Both the position numbers and the translations under genes were made by a program. A stretch of DNA of 64,000 nt, from positions 864,823-928,822 of the forward strand of contig JAJVDF010000249.1 in NCBI GenBank assembly GCA_022410635.1, written 5' to 3'. This DNA comes from Tretioscincus oriximinensis (taxonomy: Eukaryota; Chordata; Lepidosauria; Squamata; Gymnophthalmidae). Below the pieces are notes generated by a model. It was not told the DNA's origin. It searched no databases and worked only from the letters and a program-made list of their open reading frames with translations. This document shows, in pieces, positions 55,960-64,000 of this stretch (positions are counted from its first letter, which is position 1; each line of letters starts with the position of its first letter).

Positions 55960-56536
55960 TAGGGTTGCCATACGTCCTGGGAAAGCGGGACAATCCCGGT
56001 TTGGGGGTCTAAAATATAGTCCCCTCTGGGTTTTAAGATAAAATCCCAGCTTTTTACATTCCCCAATGCTGCATCAGGGAATGTAAAAATGCAGGATTTT
56101 AAAGAAAAAGGAGCCATCAGAGCTGACGGCTCCAGCCCAGCAACGCTTTCCGGGGAAATGAGAAGGAACCTCGGAGCGTGCTGTAGCTGCTCCAATGCTG
56201 GAGGCGGGGTTTCGCATCAGGCAAAGCGCACCAACTCGCCTTCAGCAGAGCAAAAACGCCTGGGTTTGTGACAGGGCAGCTCTGTTCTCCTGTCACAAAC
56301 CCAGACGTTTTTGCTCCGCTGGAGGCGAGTTGGCATGCTTTGCCTGACGCGAAACCCCGCCTCCAGCATTGGAGCAGCTACACACACACNCATGCGCGCA
56401 AACATGGACGCTTGTGGTGAGACAGACAGAAGAGAGGTTTTGTCTGTCTCACTACAAGCGTCCGTATGTGCACGCGTGCACGCACCCCCACTCCACCCCC
56501 GTTCCGGTTTTGGGCTGCCAAAATATGGCAGTCCTA
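55960..56536. mobile_element. 577-bp hAT-type foldback element
   Basis: Ends TAGGGTTGCCATA and (inverted) TAGGACTGCCATA, flanked by perfect TGTGTACA at 55952-55959 and 56537-56544. The interior has inverted arms of 94 bp (56182-56275 and 56289-56382) with a 13-nt spacer and few mismatches. A second, smaller inverted pair (GGACGCTTGTGGTGAGACAG near 56406 and CTGTCTCACTACAAGCGTCC near 56443) follows. No transposase. Confidence 0.9.
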
Positions 56537-56544
56537 TGTGTACA

Positions 56545-57249
56545 CATAATCATTACAGTAACTCTCATTGAACTATCGTATAATTACAGTTCTTTTTTCT
56601 AGTGCAGCAGATGTACAAAGGGTTATCTAAAGTAACCCATTTAAAATTCAAATTACATTAAAACTAATTGTAAAAAAGCTCTGTCATGGCTTGAACCCAA
56701 AGAAACCAGGAAATACCTTCAAATACAAAGAAGAAATATTTTTGAAGATATTTATTGATTTGCATTTCTATGCCACCTTATCCGAAGAAAAATGAACACA
56801 TGAATTGAGAAACATCATTTTTTTAAATGTATGTGGTATGATTCCACATGTGAAGAACCATTTTTTTTCAGATATAAGATTTTTCTGCACTTGAAGGTGA
56901 TTGACAAATTGTGTTAGATATGAAGGAAATTTATAGAAGAGCTTCAGTTCATTTTTCAGTGATTTAGTATATGCTTCAGAGAGAAAGGCAGTAAATTATA
57001 CTAAAATCTCCCATCCAATTAACTTTTTCAAGCTCATTTTATGAAATGACTTTGGAACCCTCTTTTCCAACTCTCTTGGAAAGCTGATGCTTCTACTGTA
57101 AAACGGCAACCCAGTTTTATACATGACAGTAGATGAAGGCAAAATAGAGAATACCAATGAAGAGACAGGAAATTATCTTACAATATGGAGCTGACTGGAA
57201 ATGGGAACAGCTAAGTACATGTGGAGACTGCTTTTACATTGAGTGGGCT
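56545..57249. other. no recognisable gene or repeat
   Basis: AT-rich; nothing is recognised. Confidence 0.5.
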
Positions 57250-57440
57250 AAAAGAAGAAGGGGAAGGAGGAGGAGAAGAGGAAGAGGAAGAAGAGGAGGA
57301 AGAAGAAGAGCTGGTTTTTATACGCTGCTTTTCTTAATCCAAAGGGAATCAAATCACCTTATATAACTGTTCTTCTCTTCAGAGTTGATAGGTGGGGATG
57401 ACAGAACTACGAAGAATTGTGACTAGACCATGGTGACCTA
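57250..57440 (-). mobile_element. SINE with family A body and family C-type tail
   Basis: The inverted tail (GAAGAA with GGA interruptions, 57253-57308) is followed by GCTGGTTTTTATACGCTGC. Then AGGTGGGGATGACAGAAC and TTGTGACTAGACCATGGTG correspond to the family A body. The tRNA-like head is missing. Confidence 0.6.
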
Positions 57441-57453
57441 GTTGACATCACTC

Positions 57454-57665
57454 TAGGCTGACCAGATGACCCCTTTTGTGTGTGTGTGGGTGTGTTTGAA
57501 AACCCGTTTTGGGGGTGCCTCCCAGTTTTTTCTGAGGAAAATCCTTTCAAAAAAAGATTTTTTCCCAATTTTNTTTGTTTTTTAATTTTTTTTTCCTCAG
57601 AAAAAAATGGGAGGCACCCCAAAAATGGGTTTTCACCTCCCCCCAGGGGTCATCTGGTCAGCCTA
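57454..57665 (+). mobile_element. palindromic hAT-like MITE, copy 11
   Basis: 212 bp with a (TG)n expansion in the left arm (57476-57493). CATCACT lies on both sides, shifted by one base at each junction, so it is probably an 8-bp duplication with a small change. Confidence 0.92.
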
Positions 57666-57977
57666 GCATCACTGTGAAGTACAAAGTCAAACCAAGAGAC
57701 TTTCATTTCAGAATTTGACAAATTAACCACAACACCAGACAGAACAAAATTATCATGTTTTATTCATTTCTATTCNGTTTAAAAAAACTCAGTACCATCA
57801 ACCGTGTGATCACATTTGCATTTGAGTGTGTTCTCAGCTTTTCCATTGATAAAACGTTTTCACTGGAAAACATGGAAAATGGACATGTGTAAATCAAAGT
57901 GGTCAGAGATCTATTACCTATTGTAAAGAAGTGCTTCCATGTTATATCTACAGGGTAGAGGCATAAAGGGTGAGTCA
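57666..57977. other. no recognisable gene or repeat
   Basis: Nothing is recognised. Confidence 0.45.
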
Positions 57978-58294
57978 AACCGGCCTGTGGAATTGACTTC
58001 GTGGAGAGGTGGTGGCAGTTAACATCTTGGATAGCTTCAAGACAGGACTAGACAGGTTTATGGACACCTAGGGTATAAATGGGAACTAGGATGCATTCCT
58101 GGATGCTGCCTACAGGATGGAGCAACAGGCAGGACCCCTCAAATGTCATTTGCAGGAAGTCATGAACAGGTGCATATTTTGCTTTCCTCTGTTCGGGCTG
58201 CCCAAGTGCATCTGGTGGGCCTCTGCGTGACACAGAATGCTGGACTAGATGGGCTCTAGACTGATCCAGTATGACTCTTCTTATGTTCTTATGA
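57978..58294 (+). mobile_element. CR1-like LINE (family B), 3' end
   Basis: From the codons for LWN-type residues and TSWIASRQDWTGLWTPR-region nucleotides through the complete UTR to CTTCTTATGTTCTTATGA. A clean 3' terminus with two 8-mers. Confidence 0.9.
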
Positions 58295-58681
58295 GTCCGG
58301 AAGGCAGCAGGGGCATTACCCTACTGGCAGCCCCCAGCTCCACTTACAAGCATATTTTTTTAGCTTTGATTCATGGTGAGAGCCAGAGAAAACCCTTCTC
58401 CTTTAACTCTCATGTCATTGCTGATGCAGGCAGCTATGTAGGAGAGAGTTTTTCCTCCTCCCGTTGCTCTCAACGGACCAAATCAAAGGTTTTATAGTGG
58501 CATTCAGAAACCAGGCAACATGAGAGGGGGCCATTTGCACCTTTCCCTCATCCTTTGTCTAGAGTAAAGGCTTCTCCCCCAACCTCTTAAAGATGCCATA
58601 GCTACTGGTATTGGCTGGAAAAAAGTTTGGACAATATTAATCTGATGCTACATTATATAATGTATGTAAAATATACATAAT
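58295..58681. other. no recognisable gene or repeat
   Basis: Nothing is recognised. Confidence 0.45.
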
Positions 58682-58920
58682 GTGAGGCACAATGGTACAG
58701 CAGTTAAGAGCTTGGGGATTCAGTAGAGATACCGAGTTCGAAGCTCTGTTAGATGTGGAGAAGGGCGAGCTCCCTCTACTGACTTCAGCTATAGCCACCC
58801 TAGCTATTTAAAAGCAAAAAATTGCAATTAGATAATGGGAACTATCACAATGTGGTGGGGAAGATTGAATGTAAGCTTTTGAGTGAAAAATAAAGCTTTT
58901 AAGCTGCTTTTGGTCCCTCC
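58682..58920 (+). mobile_element. SINE family C, diverged
   Basis: Head with GGTACAGCAGTTAAGAGC as worn A-box region and GAGTTCGAAGCTC as B-box-like. CCCTAGCTATTTAAAAGC, AAAAATTGCAATTAG and CTTTTAAGCTGCTTTTGGTC follow the family order. Confidence 0.8.
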
Positions 58921-59180
58921 TGCTCCTCCTCCTTTCTCCTCCTTCTTCTTCCTCTTCCTCTTCTTCTTTTTCTTCTTCATGCATGGGATGGAGTGGGTGA
59001 ATAGAGAAAACAAGAGAAAAATGGGGTATAAAAACCCAGTTCTTCTTCTTCTTCTTCTTCTTCTTCTTCTTCTTCTTCTTCTTCTTCTTCTTCTTCTTCT
59101 TCTTCTTCTTCTTCTTCGGCTCCTGCTTCTTCTTCTTCTTCTGCTCCTGCTCCTGCTGCTTCTCCTTCTTCTCCTTCTCC
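58921..59180 (+). repeat. (TTC)n tail interrupted by LINE and SINE pieces
   Basis: TCC/TTC repeats (58921-58977), then 35 bp of family B LINE (GCATGGGATGGAGTGGGTGA, 58980-59014). Then the SINE C end GGGGTATAAAAACCCAG and a long (TTC)n with TGC variants to 59180. Confidence 0.85.
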
Positions 59181-60035
59181 TCCTATATGATTATTTATAG
59201 CAACAAGAATTATTTGTGCTCAGAAATGAAAAGACAAATGAACTGCTACATCAGAAGATTGGTTTATTAAACTGATGGGTTTAATTGAAGAAAAAAAGAT
59301 AAACTAATGGATTTAATTGTAATGGACAAACTAACTCTTTTGTTTTAGGAATAAAACTTTGGATAAATTTGTTATAAACCGGAGACTTTTTGCAAGAAAT
59401 AGAAGGTGGATTTCTAATTGCAGGCTTTGAAGACTAAATAATAGTCAATGTGGAAGGCTCAATACATCTTGGCCTATGTTGTGGTGAAATGATATATTGG
59501 ACCAAACCCATAAAACAGAGGGAGGAGGAGAAGTCAATGAATTAAATGTAAAGAAGTATTTAGTTCTAGTTATATTTATCTTTTCTGAAAACAAATAAAA
59601 TTTTGTAAGCTGAGGTTTGTTCAGTTCAAAGGATTCACAATTTGCCATAACAGCAAACTCGGTATAATGTGAATTCAACTGAACATGAACTGGTCCATGG
59701 ATTGTGTGAACATGAACTGGACTTTGCACAGGTCTGCTTTTAAAGCAGTTCCTGGTTAGAGTGTTCTCAGGCTAAATTCTGTACCTGGGAGTGGGCCAAG
59801 CATTGGTTATACAGCTATCCTGTTTGGGAAACCATATGCCACAGGGTACCATTACGTTTTACAGTGTACGATGATCTGACATTGGAGTGATTATACACAC
59901 AATGGGATGCACATTTGTAAATAATTGAAAGTCTTTACCCAGTCTGCCGGCTTTGTAACTGCAAATCATTTCAAGTACTGAATTCATACTAGAGCTGCTA
60001 GTACAGTTATTAGCTTCATGCTATTTCAGACACCC
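59181..60035. other. no recognisable gene or repeat
   Basis: AT-rich; nothing is recognised. Confidence 0.5.
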
Positions 60036-60211
60036 CAGTGAAAACCCGGTTTTGGGATGCCTCCCAGTTTTTTCTGAGGATTTTTTTTTCAAACAAAGGG
60101 TTTTTTTGAAAACGTTTTTGTTTTTTAATTTTTTTTCCTCAGAAAAAAATGGGAGGCACCCCAAAAATGAGTTTTCAAACCCCCTCCAAAAGGGGTCATC
60201 TGGTCAGCCTA
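60036..60211 (+). mobile_element. palindromic hAT-like MITE, copy 12, left-truncated
   Basis: Starts within the left arm at TGAAAACCCGGTTTTGGG, so about 30 bp of the end are gone. The right arm is complete. Confidence 0.88.
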
Positions 60212-60490
60212 TAACATATGAGTTTTATTGTATTTTGTTTTCTTCCATTAAAAAGGGATATAAATAAGATGCCCATCCCCTGAAGCATAGCTGCAAGTGA
60301 CATAAGCCTCCCATAACATGCAAACTATTTGTGTCCTGGACCTGCTTTCCACCTCTAATAATGACACATATTGCCATTGTGTCTACACACTTGGAGCGCT
60401 GCATGAGAACCTTGGTGCTTATATCCTAATTTTGTGCACTATTAAAAATGGGATTAAGGCCCCATGCAGAAAAGGCTTTAAACAAAGACA
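60212..60490. other. no recognisable gene or repeat
   Basis: Spacer between two copies of the palindromic MITE. Confidence 0.5.
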
Positions 60491-60498
60491 TTCTCAGA

Positions 60499-60701
60499 TA
60501 GGCTGACCAGATGACCCCTTTGGGGGGGGGCGTTGAAAACCCATTTTTGGGGTGCCTCCCAATTTTTTTCTGAAGAGAAAAAAAATTTAAAAATTGAAAA
60601 AAATCTTTTTTGGGGGGGAAAAATTTCCCTCAGAAAAAACTGGGGGACACCACAAAACCGGGTTTTCAACCTCCCCCCAAAGAGGTAATCTGGTCAGCCT
60701 A
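60499..60701 (-). mobile_element. palindromic hAT-like MITE, copy 13
   Basis: 203 bp. TCTCAGA lies at 60492-60498 and 60704-60710, with two extra bases on the right. Copy 4 is flanked by the same TCTCAGA. Confidence 0.92.
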
Positions 60702-60710
60702 TATCTCAGA

Positions 60711-62335
60711 TAGCAGTAATAACCGGCAGACACACTCAACTGCAAGGCCTTACAATATCTGTCTGTTTTGTAAAGACAAAATCAGATAAATGGTATTTTA
60801 TTGGACAGCTGTTTTCTGATGTTTTTCTGTGCTACATTACTCAAGGAGTCAGTCATCATGGCTAGAACTAAAGAACATCCCTCTTCTCCTTAACAGCATC
60901 AACAAAATATGTTTTTAAGATGCAATCAATCGATCAATCGATCGATCAACAAAAAGAGGGCACCATAAAAGCTTTGAAAAACGTTGGCACCAGAAACCTC
61001 ATGTAATACTTGAATGCTTCTATAATTAATCACATCTGCATCATTGTATACAGATGTTTGTGATTATTAGGAGTGTATGGTTAGAACAAGCAAAGAGGAA
61101 TGTGAAACTTGCTAGTACACAAGCAACCAGTGACCCAGCTGAAGTGGCTGATGTTAAAAGTGGTGTCGCTTTTTTCTTAGTAAGATTAAAAGATCAATTA
61201 TTTTGTCACAATCATGAATACATATTGTGACATATGGTGAAAACGATTTTGCTTCTTACTGAAAAAATAGTCCAGTGGAAAGTGAATAAGGGTTAGAAGA
61301 CGACCAGGAATACAAGTTTTATACAAACAACGCCTAGGTTATAATGTGGTGGTTGCACATTATTGCATGGCATGAACATTGTAACCTCATGACCCCATCC
61401 ATATAACACCCAGCTTGTTCCCCTGTGGGTGGCAGATCCTTATTCCAGGATACAATCCAGAATTATGTCCAGTGCCATAAATCTTCAAAGCAGCCTAGTT
61501 CTGAAGCAATCATTTACCGATCATTCCAAGCACCATTATAACAAAAACAAAGCTTTAACTCCTGGCTTCATCCTTCATTTTATTCTGCCCATTCAAGAAT
61601 GCCTCATGGTATGACTGAAACATCTGCTGCTGAAAGCACTGCCTGTGGTAGGAGTGGCTACATAATTCTTCAAAAGCACAGTATGGTCCTCATAAATACA
61701 AGGCTGTGCAGTGCCCAGTTTCTTCATTATTATCCTTGGGGAAGCCCTGAGAATAATATCACCACTGTCTCCAGGATCAAGAGAGAAAATGAAGTGAGAC
61801 ACTCTAGGCTTTCATCTTGATCAATTAAATTTTAATACGTTACAAGATGAGATAGCAGCAGGTTGCACTTTTCAATTTAATGTGCCTGCTCAAAATTCCA
61901 CAGTAGGCTGAGGTGGTGGCGTTGGGAAGCATGTCAATTTTCAGAATAAAGAATAACTTTCATTGGATTCTCTTTTGCTGCAATGTGGCACTCAGTTTTG
62001 TACAGGGTTGTGTTATGAGAAGCATGCTGTAAAAATATGGTGATGTTGCCAATAATTGGGCAGCTGGGTGGGCCCTCAAAACTTCTCCATTACAGTTTTG
62101 TTTCCTNGCCAATTCTACATGTTCTGAAAGGATGTTTTCTTTGTGTTTACATAGCCCTGGTGGGCAGAATGAATAAAACCCTCCTTCGCTTCCAGCTTCC
62201 TCATTTCAGCGTCTTATGTTGCTTCCCCACCATAAGTTTTAAATCATTTTTAAAAAGAAAAAGTGAGGGGACACATTCACAAGTACGTCCCCATTTACTC
62301 TCTATCTTCTTCGCAGTTACCTTTCTGTCCTCGAC
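60711..62335. other. no recognisable gene; short ATCA/ATCG run
   Basis: 1.6 kb with a short CAATCGATC-type repeat at 60925-60950. Frames are short. Nothing is recognised. Confidence 0.5.
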
Positions 62336-62344
62336 ATATCCTGG

Positions 62345-63258
62345 ATGGGATCTAACAAATTGAGGCTGAACCCTGACAAGACGGAAGTGCTATTGGTAAA
62401 GGGATCCCGTGTCCAGAAACGTGATAGACACCCGGTTCTTGATGGAGCAGGTTTGCTCCAGAAGGAACAGGTGCGTGATCTGGGGGTCCTTCTAGACTCG
62501 TCACTGTCACTTGAAGGTCAGGTGGCAGCGACAGCTAGAACGGCCTTTTCCTATTTACGATTGGTCCGCCAGTTGCAGCCGTTCCTGGACAGGGGGTCCT
62601 TGGCCATGGTTCTTCATGCTCTGGTAACCTCCAGATTAGACTACTGCAATGCACTCTACGTGGGGCTTCCCTTGAAGACGGTTCGGAGGCTGGAGCTAGT
62701 GCAGAATGCAGCAGCCCGTCTTCTATCGGGTGTGTCTGGCCGGACGTCCATCACGCNGGTCCTCAAAGAACTGCACTGGCTACCTATTCGCTACCGAGCC
62801 CAATTCAAGGTGCTTATACTNACGTATAAAGCCCTAAACGGTTTGGGTCCTGAATACTTGAGGGAACGCCTTTTCCCATATAGTCCTGCCCGGTCTCTGC
62901 GATCAGAAGGAGAGGGCCTTTTAGTTGTCCCCTCCTGCTCTAAGATAAGGGGGCAGGGGCGCGGGGAAGAGCCTTCTCGGTAGTGGCCCCGATATTATGG
63001 AACGGCCTCCCCCCGGAAGCACGCCAGGCGCTGTCTTTACTATCTTTTAGGCGCCTGGTAAAGACCTGTCTCTTCACCCGGGCCTTTTCATGTTAGCTCC
63101 CCCACCAGAGGACGACATTTTAGACAGTTGTGTTTTATGATTTTAATCTTGTGAAGGTCATGGCGACCCGAATTTTTTTAATTTTTGTAAGCCGCCCTGG
63201 ACACCTTCGGGGGGAAGGGCGGGGTAAAAATCTTTTAAATAAATAAATAAATAAATAA
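62345..63258 (+). mobile_element. L2 LINE, 5'-truncated, TSD-flanked
   Basis: A 212-codon open frame (62345-62983) encodes the L2 ORF2 C-terminus: LRLNPDKTEVLLVKG, VRDLGVLLDSSLSLEGQV, SRLDYCNALYVGLPLKTV at residues 96-113, NAAARLLSG, ELHWLPIRYRAQFKVL. A frameshift near 62955 separates it from the last block (AFSVVAPILWNGLPPEARQA), which ends at a stop at 63095. The 3' UTR has GTAAGCCGCCCTGGACACC and the tail is (AAAT)n. ATATCCTGG flanks it at 62336-62344 and 63259-63267. Two ambiguous bases lie in the frame. The RT core is absent, so the copy is inactive. Confidence 0.93.
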
Positions 63259-63280
63259 ATATCCTGGCAATTCTCATAAC

Positions 63281-63440
63281 GCCACAAGCCCCAGAAATCA
63301 TTGCTGTGCTTGCCTGACTACAAGCCCCAGCATTCTTTGTGAGCCTGCATACAATTCCCAGGCAACCTTTGCTAGGCAAGAGCCAATGAGAGTATTACAA
63401 TTTGCATACTGAAGTTCTGAGGCAGCTTTTCTTTCGGACT
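63281..63440 (+). promoter_or_regulatory. promoter-like cluster (SBS-like, CCAAT, octamer)
   Basis: Three spaced segments resemble the Staf/ZNF143 site ACTACAATTCCCAGAATGC: CCACAAGCCCCAGAAATC (63282), ACTACAAGCCCCAGCATTC (63317) and ATACAATTCCCAGGCAACC (63349). Then come AGCCAATGAGA (63380) and a perfect octamer ATTTGCAT (63400-63407). Staf sites with an octamer occur in snRNA-type distal elements. CCAAT with Staf sites occurs in many pol II promoters. No PSE, TATA or known gene follows, and 'CTACAA..CCCAG' strings also occur in repeats. Confidence 0.3.
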
Positions 63441-63447
63441 TTACAAA

Positions 63448-63642
63448 ATGGAGGATGCTAAATCGGATAATATCCGGAGGGAATTTACTTCACAGCGAAG
63501 ACTTTTAGAGTGTGTGGAATGCTGGACATGCATGGTTTTGTGGGGCGGACAGAAGGTAAAAGTGCTTCCAAAGTGCAGAAAATGGAACGTGGGGATTGGG
63601 TCTTTATTGAGAAGTTCGTTTGCTTCTATGTTGATAGGGTGA
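63448..63642 (+). other. short open frame downstream of promoter-like cluster
   Basis: 64 codons starting ATGGAGGATGCTAAATCGG, with ACAAAATGGAGG as a fair Kozak context. The protein has CVECWTC and CRKWN but no domain that I recognise. An overlapping minus-strand frame of similar length (63441-63665) argues against strong coding. It may be the first exon of something beyond the window, or chance. Confidence 0.2.
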
Positions 63643-63663
63643 GCAATGGGACAAAATTGAGAC

Positions 63664-63800
63664 ATNTAGGCTCTTTCTGGACTTTATCTCGGAATAGGGA
63701 CCTACCATCCGCATGTTAGTGTGGACTATGGCAGGCCTACCATCTGCAACCTAATGTAGACTATGGTGGGTCTTAAATGGGATCTGGCATAGGCTGCATC
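63664..63800. mobile_element. fragment related to the 180-bp MITE
   Basis: TTATCTCGGAATAGGGACC, CGCATGTTAGTGTGGACTAT and GGCAGGCC follow the order of the left arm of 42770-42949. The segment is then partly repeated (ACCTAATGTAGACTATGG). Ends with GGCTGCATCCACACTA, the family E terminus. Confidence 0.5.
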
Positions 63801-64000
63801 CACACTACTTATTTCTACCAATATAGTATTTACACCATGAAGAATTAATTGCCTCACGTGCTCATGCAGTTTCAGCAATCCACCCATTGCAAACCTCTGT
63901 CATTGCGCTTTTTACAGACAGAACCTCTTTTCTGACTTCTTTACAGAGTTCTCTCTGCCCCTGTTAAAAAGCCTTGTGTGGCGTACACAAGCGGAGAGTA
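63801..64000. other. no recognisable gene or repeat
   Basis: Nothing is recognised to the window end. Confidence 0.5.

Noticed and set aside
54366..58294. CRISPR-like array of repeats
   Set aside because: Repeated units are long dispersed LINE/MITE copies with irregular spacing in eukaryotic DNA.
58883..59200. Leu-rich hydrophobic frame resembling membrane helices
   Set aside because: Translation of a CTT/CTG SINE tail.

Overview
The window is eukaryotic, AT-rich and dominated by transposable elements. The repeat mixture points to a squamate reptile (lizard, possibly gecko) chromosome. It includes CR1 LINEs ending in ATTCTATG octamers, 5'-truncated L2 LINEs with (AAAT)n tails, L1 ORF2 fragments, two tRNA-headed SINE families, many hAT-type miniature elements, and GATA/GACA (Bkm-type) simple repeats. 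This taxonomic placement is inference from repeat content. No complete host gene, tRNA, rRNA or CRISPR array is visible. The region reads as intergenic or deep intronic DNA.

Layout. 1-6 kb: a 7-bp microsatellite, a first palindromic MITE, an acidic coding-like fragment (3540-3940) and an L1 with a 388-codon open frame on the minus strand (3943-5350). 6-17 kb: CR1 and CR1-like LINE tails alternating with SINEs. 17.1-19.4 kb: a minus-strand L2 split by a 1641-bp foldback element that contains a purine-rich tract and Helitron-like ends. 20-26 kb: microsatellites, a GATA/GACA block with an inserted GC-rich hAT MITE, and further hAT MITEs with target duplications. 26-41 kb: CR1-like fragments, SINEs and a relatively repeat-poor stretch (36.9-40.4 kb). 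41-47 kb: a decayed L1 split by a 180-bp MITE, then three palindromic MITEs and a (TTC)n array holding a 330-N gap. 47-64 kb: SINEs, a TSD-flanked L1, a nested stack of insertions in a CR1-like LINE (54.4-55.6 kb), a 577-bp hAT foldback, more palindromic MITEs, a TSD-flanked L2, and a promoter-like motif cluster near the end.

The strongest unexplained signal is a palindromic element of about 200 bp present 13 times in 64 kb. Each copy begins TAGGCTGACC and ends GGTCAGCCTA, and is almost entirely two inverted arms of about 75-80 bp around a short A/T-rich centre. Several copies carry 8-bp target duplications, which is the hAT signature. One longer relative (25430-25973) has its own internal sequence. 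Autonomous LINEs visible as fragments (CR1, L2, L1) plausibly mobilised the SINEs: one SINE family carries an L2-like 3' tail. No transposase gene for the hAT MITEs is present, so they must have been mobilised in trans.
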